DNA from: Enterococcus italicus DSM 15952
GTDB lineage: Bacteria; Bacillota; Bacilli; Lactobacillales; Enterococcaceae
Direction: 5' to 3'
NCBI RefSeq assembly: GCF_000185365.1
Contig: NZ_GL622241.1
Coordinates: 336,994-400,993 of the forward strand
DNA length: 64,000 nucleotides
This document shows, piece by piece, positions 27,230 to 35,692 of the stretch (positions within the stretch are counted from its first letter, which is position 1; each line of letters starts with the position of its first letter). The notes beneath the pieces were generated by a model. It was not told the DNA's origin, did no database searches, and was given only the letters and a program-made list of their open reading frames with translations. The translations under genes were made by a program, and so were the position numbers.

Positions 27230-28484
27230 CCAAGCCCACCTCCAATTCTGCCAAGTCTTGGTCACTTAACTTATTCATATAGTTTCCTTTCACTATACAT
27301 TGATCTAAAGAGTATCCTTTTTGTACCATCTGAATTAAATGGTGCCAATGCTCTATGGGTAAATGGTTTGCTTCTAGTTGGCCACCTACGACAATTTGGT
27401 TTGTATCATAAATCAAAGTGACATGCTCCTCCTCAGCTAATGAAACCTTATAGCTCGCTAGTTGTTTTGGATAAAACATTTCTTCTTGCAACGTCAAGCC
27501 AACCGTGCCATACCATCGATCAAATAACACACAGCTATACGGCCTTACTGTACCCGGATCTTTTTGGATAAGCTGCTTTAAATTATGACTAACGATACGT
27601 GCTGTCCGCAACGCATTGGCAATCGACGAAAGATACACCGACTCGCCCGTCAGCTTAAATGTCACTTGAATCGCATCGCCAATCGCAAAGACGTGCTGTT
27701 TTGACGTCTGCAAATAGTCATCGACCCAGATAGTGCCATCTGCATTTTTCTGCAAGGATTCAGTTAATTCTTGCGTCGACGGCCGGGTATTAACAGCGAG
27801 CAACGTCAAGTCGACTGGATAGCTATTTTTTCCCGTTACTATAAGTTGACCGCTTGCTTGCGCGGTTACATCATCTACGGCTTCTCCAATGTGAAAGTCA
27901 ATTGCAGATGAAGCATTAGCCATGATTGTATGGACGAGGTCATGGTTGAAATAGCGGATCAGAGGAAGATTGGCCCGTTCAAAAACGAGTACGTGCTTAT
28001 CCGTATGTGCCAACGCAGATGCAAAAGTCATCCCTAACAGACCGGCCCCAATGATTGCGATGGAGTCGGCTTGATCTATTTTTTGAACGAGACTCGCTTG
28101 GTTCACTTGTTGCTTCATGTCGTCTTCAATAACTTCATGCGCAGTAATGAGAGTGGAAAATTGACCAGAGCCTGTCGCAATAATCGCTCGGTCAAAGGGC
28201 CATACTTGCCCATCTCGCGTGACTAGATGCGACTTGTGAAGCGACACCACTGTCGTATGAAGATAGACATTAATATCATAGTTAGCCGCTAACTCCTTAT
28301 CTGTCGCCAGATACGCTCGTTGACAAGAGTCATCCTTTGCCAATAGCCAAAACAAATGATTAGGCAATACACCTACAGCTGTACCCTTTTCTAGCAAACT
28401 AATTTCTGCATCTGGTAATTGCTTACGCGCCTCTATTGCCGCCGCGACACCAGATACTGAGCCTCCAATGATAATGATTCGCAT
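27216..28484 (-). CDS. FAD/NAD-dependent oxidoreductase of the Nox/Npr/CoADR fold lacking the redox cysteine
   Basis: 422 residues with both nucleotide motifs: IIIIGGSVSGVAAAIEA (FAD) and IAIIGAGLLGMTFASAL (NADH), and FAIGDAIQV. In NADH oxidase, NADH peroxidase and CoA-disulfide reductase a catalytic cysteine sits near residue 42 (SFxSCGxxYY). Here that region reads GVLPNHLFWLL, with no cysteine. The C-terminal dimerisation domain is present but divergent. It probably is a structural relative with another function, or a flavin-dependent enzyme or sensor with no thiol step. It is coupled to the Mga-type regulator. Confidence 0.75.
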   Translation of the reverse strand: MRIIIIGGSVSGVAAAIEARKQLPDAEISLLEKGTAVGVLPNHLFWLLAKDDSCQRAYLATDKELAANYDINVYLHTTVVSLHKSHLVTRDGQVWPFDRAIIATGSGQFSTLITAHEVIEDDMKQQVNQASLVQKIDQADSIAIIGAGLLGMTFASALAHTDKHVLVFERANLPLIRYFNHDLVHTIMANASSAIDFHIGEAVDDVTAQASGQLIVTGKNSYPVDLTLLAVNTRPSTQELTESLQKNADGTIWVDDYLQTSKQHVFAIGDAIQVTFKLTGESVYLSSIANALRTARIVSHNLKQLIQKDPGTVRPYSCVLFDRWYGTVGLTLQEEMFYPKQLASYKVSLAEEEHVTLIYDTNQIVVGGQLEANHLPIEHWHHLIQMVQKGYSLDQCIVKGNYMNKLSDQDLAELEVGLDAIG

Positions 28485-28605
28485 ACCGAATTAACCCCTT
28501 CTTTCTTTAACCCAATCCTTAACTACCACCATAGTAGCATGTTTTTAATGAGCGATGGTAACGATAACAATAATGAGATTGAGACAGAACTGTTTAGACA
28601 CAAGC

Positions 28606-28663
28606 AAAAAGACCAGACAGTCCAGAAGTTGTTTTTCAACCTTCTGGACTGTCTGGTCTTTTT
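28606..28663. terminator. T-family palindrome (copy T5)
   Basis: Long near-perfect stem, AAAAAGACCAGACAGTCC / GGACTGTCTGGTCTTTTT, enclosing AGAAGTTG-TTTTT-CAACCTTCT. Preceded by a TGAGACAGAAC motif shared with other copies. Confidence 0.8.
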
Positions 28664-28693
28664 CATAGTAACTTATTTTGTCTTGCTGTTAGA

Positions 28694-28870
28694 GTTTAGC
28701 AGCAAGGCAGTTCTGAGCTTATTGCTGCTAAACGCAATTGTCGCAACCTTGGTAATCAGTGTTCAAAAAGCAGCTCTCTCGGCTATAAGTCGCAAAGTCC
28801 CAAAAATTTGAGAAACAATTTTCGGGCTTTCCGAGCTTATCGCTCGGAGCTAAACGCTTTTGTCACAACC
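28694..28870 (-). repeat. B-family modular repeat array B3 (one unit plus partial)
   Basis: One complete unit with the AAGTCGCAAAGTCCC ... GGGCTTTCCGAGCTTAT hairpin and a partial unit that forms its own perfect 12-bp palindrome (GTTTAGCAGCAA / TTGCTGCTAAAC, 28694-28733). On the minus strand it begins with GGTTGTG 7 nt after the MATE gene stop. Confidence 0.8.
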
Positions 28871-28877
28871 TTGAAGG

Positions 28878-30248
28878 CTACACTAAGCGTTTTTTCATCC
28901 AGGCATTGCTTCTTAAGCGTAGAGCAAAAATCGCACCCCGTACACCCCACTCTAAACACATCGCCGCCCAAATACCGTATAAGCCATAATGGAAGGTAAT
29001 ACCCAGTAAATACCCTAGAACAATACGCACGCCCCACATACTACTTAATGAAACCAAGGAAGTAAAATTAGCATCCCCTGCTGCCCGTAAAGCTGACGGC
29101 GTAATAAAGCTTACTGGCCAGAAAATGATTCGAAAAATCATGACCATCACCGTAATCCAAAAGACCGTGTTCTCAACACTAGCTGGTGCATTAAATAGTT
29201 CAATAATCCACGGATACAACAACAGCAATAGCACCCCAGTAACCAGTGTTGCTAGTGATGACAAGACAACAAATGCTCGCCAAAATCGTTTGACACTTTG
29301 GGTATCACCCGCACCAATCGATTGGCCAACAATCGGCACCAAAGCAAGTGTCAGTGAACCCGGAATAATTTCCAGTAACATTGTCAGTGACGTGGCAATC
29401 GCATTTGAGGTCAATGCAAGTGTTCCTAAGCCGACGATAAAAATCTGCGTAATAATTTTGCCACCATTAAAGAAAAGCTGCTCTGCCGCAAAGGGAAAGC
29501 CAACAACTAAGACTCGCTTCATCATCTGACGATCCAAGTGAATCATACGCTTAATAGTAATGGCTAATTCCTCATTTCGATAAAGTAGATACCACAACGA
29601 AAGCAATGCCCCGGCAATTCTGGCAATATTGATTGCTACTGACATGCCGACAATACCAAAACGAAACACTAAGATAAAGAGTAAATTCAAACCAACATAA
29701 CTAAAATTCGTCACAAACGATAAGAAGAAAGAAGTTTTAGTATCTGCTACACCTCTTAATACGCCACATGCCGCTTCTACAATGGCCAAGGCAGGATAGC
29801 TAGCCACCGATCCAATATAGTAGATGCGTGCATTTTTCATAACTGCTTCACTTGATCCACCGAAAATTCCTGTTAGAATTTGTTGATGGAATACCAGCAT
29901 CAATAACGAAAACAAAAAAGCAAGTAAAAAAACGGTAACCAGTGTATTGGTCGCTGCCCTTTGTAGGAGCGCTTGGTCTCTCTTCCCTCGTGCCTGAGCG
30001 ACAAGTACCGTTCCCCCAGTTGCCAACGCAATAAAAATACTCACTAAAAAAATATTTAATGATTCCACCATATTGACAGCACTGACTGCGGCTATTCCTG
30101 CCGAACTAATCATCGCCGTATTAAAAATTGCCATCCCGATGATAAAACTTTGGTCAACGATAATCGGCAATACTAATTTCACAATCTGATCTGGAGTAAA
30201 TAAGACACTGCTTAACTGCTTTTTTGCCATTTGTTCTAGCCCATTCAT
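28878..30248 (-). CDS. MATE family efflux transporter
   Basis: A 456-residue, twelve-segment Na+/H+-coupled multidrug exporter of the NorM/DinF group. Two homologous six-helix halves are visible, with signature stretches LALVPIVGQSIGAGD and PSALRAAGDANF, and VAQARGKRD in the first half. Expected substrates are cationic drugs or metabolites; specificity cannot be inferred. RBS AAGGAG 7 nt before the ATG. The B3 repeat and T5 palindrome form its 3' untranslated region. Confidence 0.9.
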   Translation of the reverse strand: MNGLEQMAKKQLSSVLFTPDQIVKLVLPIIVDQSFIIGMAIFNTAMISSAGIAAVSAVNMVESLNIFLVSIFIALATGGTVLVAQARGKRDQALLQRAATNTLVTVFLLAFLFSLLMLVFHQQILTGIFGGSSEAVMKNARIYYIGSVASYPALAIVEAACGVLRGVADTKTSFFLSFVTNFSYVGLNLLFILVFRFGIVGMSVAINIARIAGALLSLWYLLYRNEELAITIKRMIHLDRQMMKRVLVVGFPFAAEQLFFNGGKIITQIFIVGLGTLALTSNAIATSLTMLLEIIPGSLTLALVPIVGQSIGAGDTQSVKRFWRAFVVLSSLATLVTGVLLLLLYPWIIELFNAPASVENTVFWITVMVMIFRIIFWPVSFITPSALRAAGDANFTSLVSLSSMWGVRIVLGYLLGITFHYGLYGIWAAMCLEWGVRGAIFALRLRSNAWMKKRLV

Positions 30249-30437
30249 TTCCTTACTCCTTGTTGTTCATTTTTTTCATTATTATACCTGTTCTTTCTAT
30301 AAAATGGTGCTTTCTCGCCTAAAGAATGAATCATTTTTTTATTTTACAAAAATAAGGCGGTCTCAATAGCTGTTCGTTTCTTACTTTGTTAAAATAAAAA
30401 CTGTATCACCTATGCATCACTAAGGAGGGAATTTGTA

Positions 30438-31262
30438 ATGGAAACAATTCAATTGAACAATGGTCTGACAATACCTGTAGTTGGAAGCGGTACAAATACA
30501 TTTGGAAAAGAAAATCGTGAATACATGGGCACCATTAACGGTGAGACGACCGAGTTAAAAGAAGCCGTAGCCAATGGTTATCGCTTATTTGATACAGCAA
30601 TTGCCTATCGTAATGAAGCAGTCGTCGCAAAAGGGTTAAAAGAAACTGGTCTAGGTCGAGAAGCTTTTTTCCTAACATCAAAAATTCCTGGTGAAGAAGC
30701 TTACTACAAAGATGCTGCCGCTGTAAAAGAAGGCGTTGAAAGTAGTTTGGCCGCCTTAGATACAGATTATATTGATCTTTATTATATTGATCTTTATTTG
30801 ATTCATCATCCATGGGATAATTTAGAACAAATTCTTGCAATGTGGCGTGTCCTAGAAGCATTTGTTGATAAAGGAGTCTTAAAAGCAATCGGCGTATCAA
30901 ATTTCAATCAAGAGCAATTAGGCTACTTGCTTGAACATAGTCGTATTAAACCCGCCGTCAACCAAATCGAATCACATCCAGGAAATTGGAATGACGCAAT
31001 TATTGATTTTTGTCTAGAAAACCACGTGGTCCCAGAAGCATGGGGCCCATTGACCAAAGTGTCAGATGAAGCCAAAGAAACGCTATGTAAAATCGGTGCA
31101 GCCTATAATAAAAATTGGGCACAAGTTGCCTTGCGCTATCAAGTACAAAGAGGCGTAATCGTTATTCCTAAATCACACAACAATGAACGCCAAAAAGAAA
31201 ATTTAGCGTTATTTGACTTTGAATTATCCTCAGAAGATATGCAAAAAATTGCTACCCTTTGA
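30438..31262 (+). CDS. Aldo/keto reductase with internal 15-bp duplication and short C terminus
   Basis: A 274-residue aldo/keto reductase. Catalytic D and Y lie in RLFDTAIAYRNEA, K in FLTSKIPG, and H in LYLIHHPW. Two oddities. At residues 111-120 YIDLY is repeated, caused by a perfect 15-bp tandem duplication at 30768-30797, exactly where the family has a single DYIDLYLIH strand. The protein also stops at MQKIATL, some 10-20 residues short of paralogues; 8 nt later the B4 repeat begins. RBS AAGGAGGG. Activity of this copy is doubtful. Confidence 0.82.
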   Translation: METIQLNNGLTIPVVGSGTNTFGKENREYMGTINGETTELKEAVANGYRLFDTAIAYRNEAVVAKGLKETGLGREAFFLTSKIPGEEAYYKDAAAVKEGVESSLAALDTDYIDLYYIDLYLIHHPWDNLEQILAMWRVLEAFVDKGVLKAIGVSNFNQEQLGYLLEHSRIKPAVNQIESHPGNWNDAIIDFCLENHVVPEAWGPLTKVSDEAKETLCKIGAAYNKNWAQVALRYQVQRGVIVIPKSHNNERQKENLALFDFELSSEDMQKIATL

Positions 31263-31270
31263 CAAACAGA

Positions 31271-31545
31271 GGTTGTGAAAAAAGCGTTTAGCTCCGAGCA
31301 ATAAGCTCGAAAAGCCCGAAAATTGTTCCTCAAATTTTTTGGGACTTTGCGACTTATTGCCGAGGAGCTGCGATTGGAACACCGATTAACCAAGGTTGTA
31401 AAAAAAAGCGTTCAGCTCTGAGCAATACGTTCAGAAATTTCGAAATTTGCTTTTTAAATTTTGTAAATTTATGGCGTATTGCCGAGAGAGCTGCGATTGG
31501 AACACCGATTACTAGGTTGTGACAATTGCGTTTAGCTCTGATCAA
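31271..31545 (+). repeat. B-family modular repeat array B4 (two units)
   Basis: Inverted relative to B1-B3 on the chromosome, but in the same orientation relative to its upstream gene: GGTTGTG starts 8 nt after the stop of the plus-strand aldo/keto reductase. One unit has arms AATAAGCTCGAAAAGCCC ... GGGACTTTGCGACTTATT, the next AATACGTTCAGAAATTTC ... GCGTATTG. Confidence 0.85.
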
Positions 31546-31576
31546 TACGTTCATAAATAATACAGAACTAATTACT

Positions 31577-31628
31577 AAAACCATCCAATCCAAAAGTTTG
31601 AAAATAACTTCTGATTGGATGGTTTTTG
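31577..31628. terminator. T-family palindrome (copy T6)
   Basis: Arms AAAACCATCCAATC / GATTGGATGGTTTTT around CAAAAGTTTGAAAATAACTTCT. It closes the aldo/keto reductase transcription unit after the B4 array. The rest of 31629-31801 is A/T-rich leader of the PTS gene with no feature I can name. Confidence 0.8.
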
Positions 31629-31801
31629 GTTTGTAGCTGAACGATTTTGTCTCATCCTCTCCTGATTTCAGGAAGATTTCAAGAAAATAAAGTATTTTCA
31701 TGTAAAATGCTTGATTAATCTTTTTATTTCATTTAAAATCTGACTAATCGTAATTTTTAGAAAATTTAGACAGTTGTTCTAAATCCATAGGGGGAAACTA
31801 A

Positions 31802-32893
31802 ATGGGCACTACAGAAACAAAAACAATGACAAGGAAAGAAATCGTCAAAGATTATGTATATAAAGTTTCGGCTGGTATTTCTAATGCCGTTTTGGTAGCA
31901 CTAGGAATTGGTTTATTATTTGAGACTATTGGAAAATTCACAGGTATTGCTGAAATTACCCAAATCGGTACAATGGCTAAACTATTATTAGCACCAGCTT
32001 TTGGAGCGGGGATCGCTTATCAATTGGGGACCAATACATTGGTGCTCTTTAGTTCAATGATTGCGTCAACTGTCGGAGCAAATGCGGTCTACTTCACACA
32101 AGACAGTGTTAGCAGTATTACAATTACAGGTCATGCAGCCTCTCAATTGGCTGGCGGTGGGATTTTTACCACTGGGCAACCAATCAGTGCCGTCTTAGCT
32201 GGATTAATTGCCGCACTAGTCGGTAAGTGGTTAACAGGGAAAACACCATTAGATATGATTTTGGTCCCATTTGGAAGTCTGTTTATCGGAGGAATTAGTG
32301 GTGTGTTATTAGCTTATGTCACAACACCGTTTTTACTTTGGTTAAGCCAAATGATTGCAAACTCTGTCACTATCTCACCAATTATTGGTTCAAGTGTTGT
32401 CGCATTGGCTTGGAGTATCTTATTAATGACGCCTGCTTCATCAGCAGCACTAGCCATTGCCTTGCAACTAGATCCGGTCTCTTCAGCAGCTGCTTTGATT
32501 GGCTGTACAGCTCAATTTGTCGGCTTCACTGTAATGAGCTTTCGTGAAAATAAAATTGGTGCCAATATTGCCCAGGGATTAATCACACCAAAGATTCAAT
32601 TTGCGAACTTGACGTTGCATCCACAAATGGTCATTCCGCCGTTTATTTCAGCAGTTATTTGTGCCCCAATCGCGACTGTTATTTTTCATTTTGAAACAAC
32701 GTATGAGCTAGCTGGATTAGGATTGAACTCACTGATTGCTCCGTTGAATTTATGGGCTACGAACTTTAATGGCTTCTTGACATTCTTACTTGTCGGCGTC
32801 GTTTTATCGGGTGTCATCTCCTATGCAATCTACTATGCGATGCTCAAAGCAGGCAAAGCAAAAAAAGGCAACCTAACTATCGAAATGCAATAG
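31802..32893 (+). CDS. PTS EIIC-like membrane permease (PTS_EIIC_2 family)
   Basis: A 363-residue membrane protein with about ten segments, resembling the stand-alone EIIC-like family (PF13303). It is rich in Gly/Ala helices and has loops GGGIFTTGQPISAVLAG, ILVPFGSLFIGGISG and SPIIGSSVVALAWS. No EIIA or EIIB domain is fused and none lies next door, so the phosphodonor and the substrate are unknown, and the protein may transport without phosphorylation. RBS AGGGGGAAACTAA before the ATG. It ends in terminator T7. Confidence 0.8.
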   Translation: MGTTETKTMTRKEIVKDYVYKVSAGISNAVLVALGIGLLFETIGKFTGIAEITQIGTMAKLLLAPAFGAGIAYQLGTNTLVLFSSMIASTVGANAVYFTQDSVSSITITGHAASQLAGGGIFTTGQPISAVLAGLIAALVGKWLTGKTPLDMILVPFGSLFIGGISGVLLAYVTTPFLLWLSQMIANSVTISPIIGSSVVALAWSILLMTPASSAALAIALQLDPVSSAAALIGCTAQFVGFTVMSFRENKIGANIAQGLITPKIQFANLTLHPQMVIPPFISAVICAPIATVIFHFETTYELAGLGLNSLIAPLNLWATNFNGFLTFLLVGVVLSGVISYAIYYAMLKAGKAKKGNLTIEMQ

Positions 32894-32917
32894 AAAATAA
32901 GTTATTCAGCTATAATC

Positions 32918-32972
32918 AAAAGACCAAAAATTTAGAAGTTTGTTTCTCAAACTTCTAAATTTTTTGGTCTTT
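32918..32972. terminator. T-family palindrome (copy T7)
   Basis: AAAAGACCAAAAA ... TTTTTTGGTCTTT outer arms and a perfect inner TTAGAAGTTTG / CAAACTTCTAA stem. Bidirectional between the PTS gene and the convergent acyltransferase. No B-family array is present here. Confidence 0.85.
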
Positions 32973-33007
32973 ATTTGCCATAGTCATTCGTTTTGTCTCA
33001 GCCTTTT

Positions 33008-33631
33008 TTATTGATCGTGAATTTCGATAAATTCTGAGATTGGTTTGCGAAAATCTAAGTAGTGTTCTTCTAACTTCGCGCGTGACCAGTTCCACCATTG
33101 GATCCGTTTTAAAGCAGCGATGGTTTCTTCCTCAAAGCGATACTTGATTGTCTTCGCTGGTACGCCACCGACTATCGCATAGTCAGGAACATCTTTGGTC
33201 ACGACTGCATTGGATGCAATTACCGCACCATCACCTACTTTTACTCCAGCTTGAATCACCACACCGTGCCCAATCCAGACATCATTGCCAATTGTGGTCA
33301 CTTTTTGTTTCCGTTTTGCCAAAAATTCTTGATCTTTAGCAGGAAAGCCAAATCCTTCACCATTGTATGTAAAAATATGTTGACTAGGTCTTTCGTAAGG
33401 ATGATTGGTTGGTCCGACTCTGACCATTGCCGCCATGCTAATGAATTTTCCTAGCTGACTATTTTGGATGAAGCAATACTGCCCTGTGTAAGAATACGCG
33501 CCAACCGTTACATTATCAAGATGATTTTGTTCACCAATTTCTACGTATTCTCCTAACTTCGTATCTTTCATTTCAGTCTGTTTACCGATGATTGGTTCAC
33601 TCGTTGTAAAATTGACCATTTCTATATGCAT
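33008..33631 (-). CDS. Hexapeptide-repeat acyltransferase (CatB/xenobiotic acetyltransferase type)
   Basis: A 207-residue left-handed beta-helix acetyltransferase. Irregular hexapeptide repeats run from about residue 25 to 165 ([35 protein letters not shown]), with the active-site histidine in [12 protein letters not shown] and the C-terminal [11 protein letters not shown]. The layout matches the family around phosphonate-locus hexapeptide transferases and CatB-like enzymes, but no phosphonate genes are nearby. Acetyl-CoA-dependent O- or N-acetylation of a small molecule is likely. Confidence 0.82.
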   Translation of the reverse strand: MHIEMVNFTTSEPIIGKQTEMKDTKLGEYVEIGEQNHLDNVTVGAYSYTGQYCFIQNSQLGKFISMAAMVRVGPTNHPYERPSQHIFTYNGEGFGFPAKDQEFLAKRKQKVTTIGNDVWIGHGVVIQAGVKVGDGAVIASNAVVTKDVPDYAIVGGVPAKTIKYRFEEETIAALKRIQWWNWSRAKLEEHYLDFRKPISEFIEIHDQ

Positions 33632-33717
33632 ATGCGTGCTCCTTTACTATCTTTTGCTATCATTTTACACGAAAAACAGCTAAAATTTGAATGAAATGAA
33701 AAAAGGAGGTGTTTTTT

Positions 33718-34899
33718 ATGTATAACATCCTAACGCTTGGCGATTTATCAAGTAAATTAAAGCGTCGTATGACGACTCAACACTTTACCTTCACAGAAGA
33801 AGCTGACGAGGTGGATGCCATCTTTGTCCGAAGCGCCAAAGTTCCTACCACGCTCTTCTCAGACCGTTTGTTAATGATTGGTCGGGCGGGAACAGGACTG
33901 AATACGATTGACGTCGAAGAAGCGACCAAAAACGGTACCGCTGTTTTTAACACTCCTGGTGTAAATGCTAACGCAGTCAAAGAGCTCGTGCTAAGTTGCA
34001 TGTTGCACTCCATGCGCCCGTTAAAGCCAGCCATTGAGATGGTCCAGACGTTAACAGGTGACGATATATTAGAACAAGCAGAAGCACGCCGGGGTGAGTT
34101 CATTGGTGAAGAATTAGAAGGAAAAACGGTCGGTATTTTAGGGTTAGGCTCGATTGGTTTGCAATTGGCCAAGTCTTGTCATGATTTAGGGATGGATGTC
34201 TTAGGATATGCCCGCCGTACACGCAATGAAGACTTTTTTACCCAAGTCGATCAACTAGACTACCTCCTAAAGCGCTCTGACTTTGTCATTATTTTGCTTC
34301 CTCTAACTGACGAGACACGAAAGCTTATCAATCAAGAAACACTTCTTTGTATGAAGAAGGAAGCCATTTTGCTAAATTTTGGCCGTGGAGAGATTGTCGA
34401 CAATCAAGCGGTGATTGACGCCTTAGACGAAGAGCGCTTGCGACTATATATCTCGGACTTTCCCGCTAAGGAATTGCTCCATCATCCTAAAATCCGTCTA
34501 TTGCCACATATTGGCGGAACGACAAATAAAGCTTTAACCGATAGCGCAACGACAACCCTGCGAAGCATGCGTGACTTTTTATTATTTGGTCATACGCATC
34601 AAGCGGTGAACTTTCCAGATGTATCACTACCCTTTCATGCGCCAATTCGCCTGACGTTGTTTTATAAAGACTATCCCCATATTTTTACCCATCTCTCAAA
34701 ATTGATTTCACATTTTGATATTGAAATTGATATTTTGACAAGTGATCGCAAAAATGGGTATGTCTACACGCTCATCGACCTTGATGAAGACGATTTTGAA
34801 AAAGTCCAACGCTTGGTTCAAGCAATTAAAAACAACACGGATGTTATCCGGATTCGTACACTCAAAAATATTTACTGGACACCTACTATTTACTTATAG
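33718..34899 (+). CDS. D-2-hydroxyacid dehydrogenase, phosphoglycerate dehydrogenase-like with ACT-type C terminus
   Basis: 393 residues from the ATG at 33718, 8 nt after AAAGGAGG; an upstream GTG overlaps the Shine-Dalgarno. NAD site VGILGLGSIGLQLA (about 138-151), catalytic arginine region NFGRGEIVDNQAV, glutamate in FPAKELLHHP and histidine in LLPHIGGTT. The last ~80 residues look like an ACT domain (DIEIDILTSDRKNGYVYTLI). This is the short SerA type (3-phosphoglycerate dehydrogenase, first step of serine synthesis), but no serB or serC is adjacent. Confidence 0.83.
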   Translation: MYNILTLGDLSSKLKRRMTTQHFTFTEEADEVDAIFVRSAKVPTTLFSDRLLMIGRAGTGLNTIDVEEATKNGTAVFNTPGVNANAVKELVLSCMLHSMRPLKPAIEMVQTLTGDDILEQAEARRGEFIGEELEGKTVGILGLGSIGLQLAKSCHDLGMDVLGYARRTRNEDFFTQVDQLDYLLKRSDFVIILLPLTDETRKLINQETLLCMKKEAILLNFGRGEIVDNQAVIDALDEERLRLYISDFPAKELLHHPKIRLLPHIGGTTNKALTDSATTTLRSMRDFLLFGHTHQAVNFPDVSLPFHAPIRLTLFYKDYPHIFTHLSKLISHFDIEIDILTSDRKNGYVYTLIDLDEDDFEKVQRLVQAIKNNTDVIRIRTLKNIYWTPTIYL

Positions 34900-34937
34900 A
34901 CATAGAAGTCACTTTAAAATGAAATGAGGATTACATT

Positions 34938-35621
34938 TTGAACTATACTTGTTATATTTTTGATTTAGATGACACGCTACTGGACTTTAAGGCCGGTGAA
35001 GAAAAAGGCTTGCGCTCTGTCTTTTCAACCTTCCATAAGCAACCAGTGCCTTTTGAGGACTGGTTGACAAACTACCATGAAATAAATCAAGCAACCTGGC
35101 AACAAATTGAAGCAGGTGCGCTAGCGCAACCGCTGCTAGATACACGCTTTGCCAAGACGTTTGCTACTTTTGGCCAAGCCATTGACGGCGTCGCAGCTGA
35201 AGCACATTTTAGACAAGTGCTAGATACCAACGATGCCATCCTACCTGGTTCAAAGGAATTACTAGCATCCTTAGCAGACAAAGGTGTAAAGCTGATTGCT
35301 GGGACCAATGGCAAAACAGCGACGCAATACCAACGTTTGGCGATGACGGGCTTCGATCGCTATTTTCAGCATATTGTCATTTCCGGCGAAATTGGGCATG
35401 CCAAGCCTAGCCGTGCATTCTTTGACCATATTTTCCAATTATATCCTCAGTATCAACCGAGTGATTTTATAATGATTGGCGATTCCTTGCAATCCGATAT
35501 CGTCGGAGCAAAGCAGGCGCAAATTGACAGTGTCTGGCTGACTAACCAAACGACGACTTCGGCGATAAAACCAACTTATCAAGTCGCTTCCCTTGCTGAA
35601 TTGGCTGAGATTTTGCTATAA
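34938..35621 (+). CDS. HAD-superfamily nucleotidase of the YjjG type
   Basis: 227 residues with a TTG start after ATGAGGA. HAD motifs: I FDLDDTLLDF (nucleophile and acid-base Asp), II GTNGKTATQ, III/IV HAKPSRAFFDHIF and MIGDSLQSDIVGA. The YjjG family (C1-capped HADs) dephosphorylates pyrimidine nucleotides, including non-canonical ones, as house-cleaning. It follows the SerA-like gene by 38 nt, so it might instead serve as a phosphatase in that operon, but the motifs favour YjjG. Confidence 0.85.
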   Translation: MNYTCYIFDLDDTLLDFKAGEEKGLRSVFSTFHKQPVPFEDWLTNYHEINQATWQQIEAGALAQPLLDTRFAKTFATFGQAIDGVAAEAHFRQVLDTNDAILPGSKELLASLADKGVKLIAGTNGKTATQYQRLAMTGFDRYFQHIVISGEIGHAKPSRAFFDHIFQLYPQYQPSDFIMIGDSLQSDIVGAKQAQIDSVWLTNQTTTSAIKPTYQVASLAELAEILL

Positions 35622-35692
35622 AGCGTGTCCCATGCAAATTCTTTTCGCTTCAAGTAGGATAGATATAACTAGTAAAGAAAGGAAGTTTGCTT

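Noticed and set aside
30535..30900. Minus-strand 121-codon frame opposite the aldo/keto reductase
   Set aside because: Leu/Arg-rich shadow of the real gene with no RBS; the plus strand shows a complete family signature.
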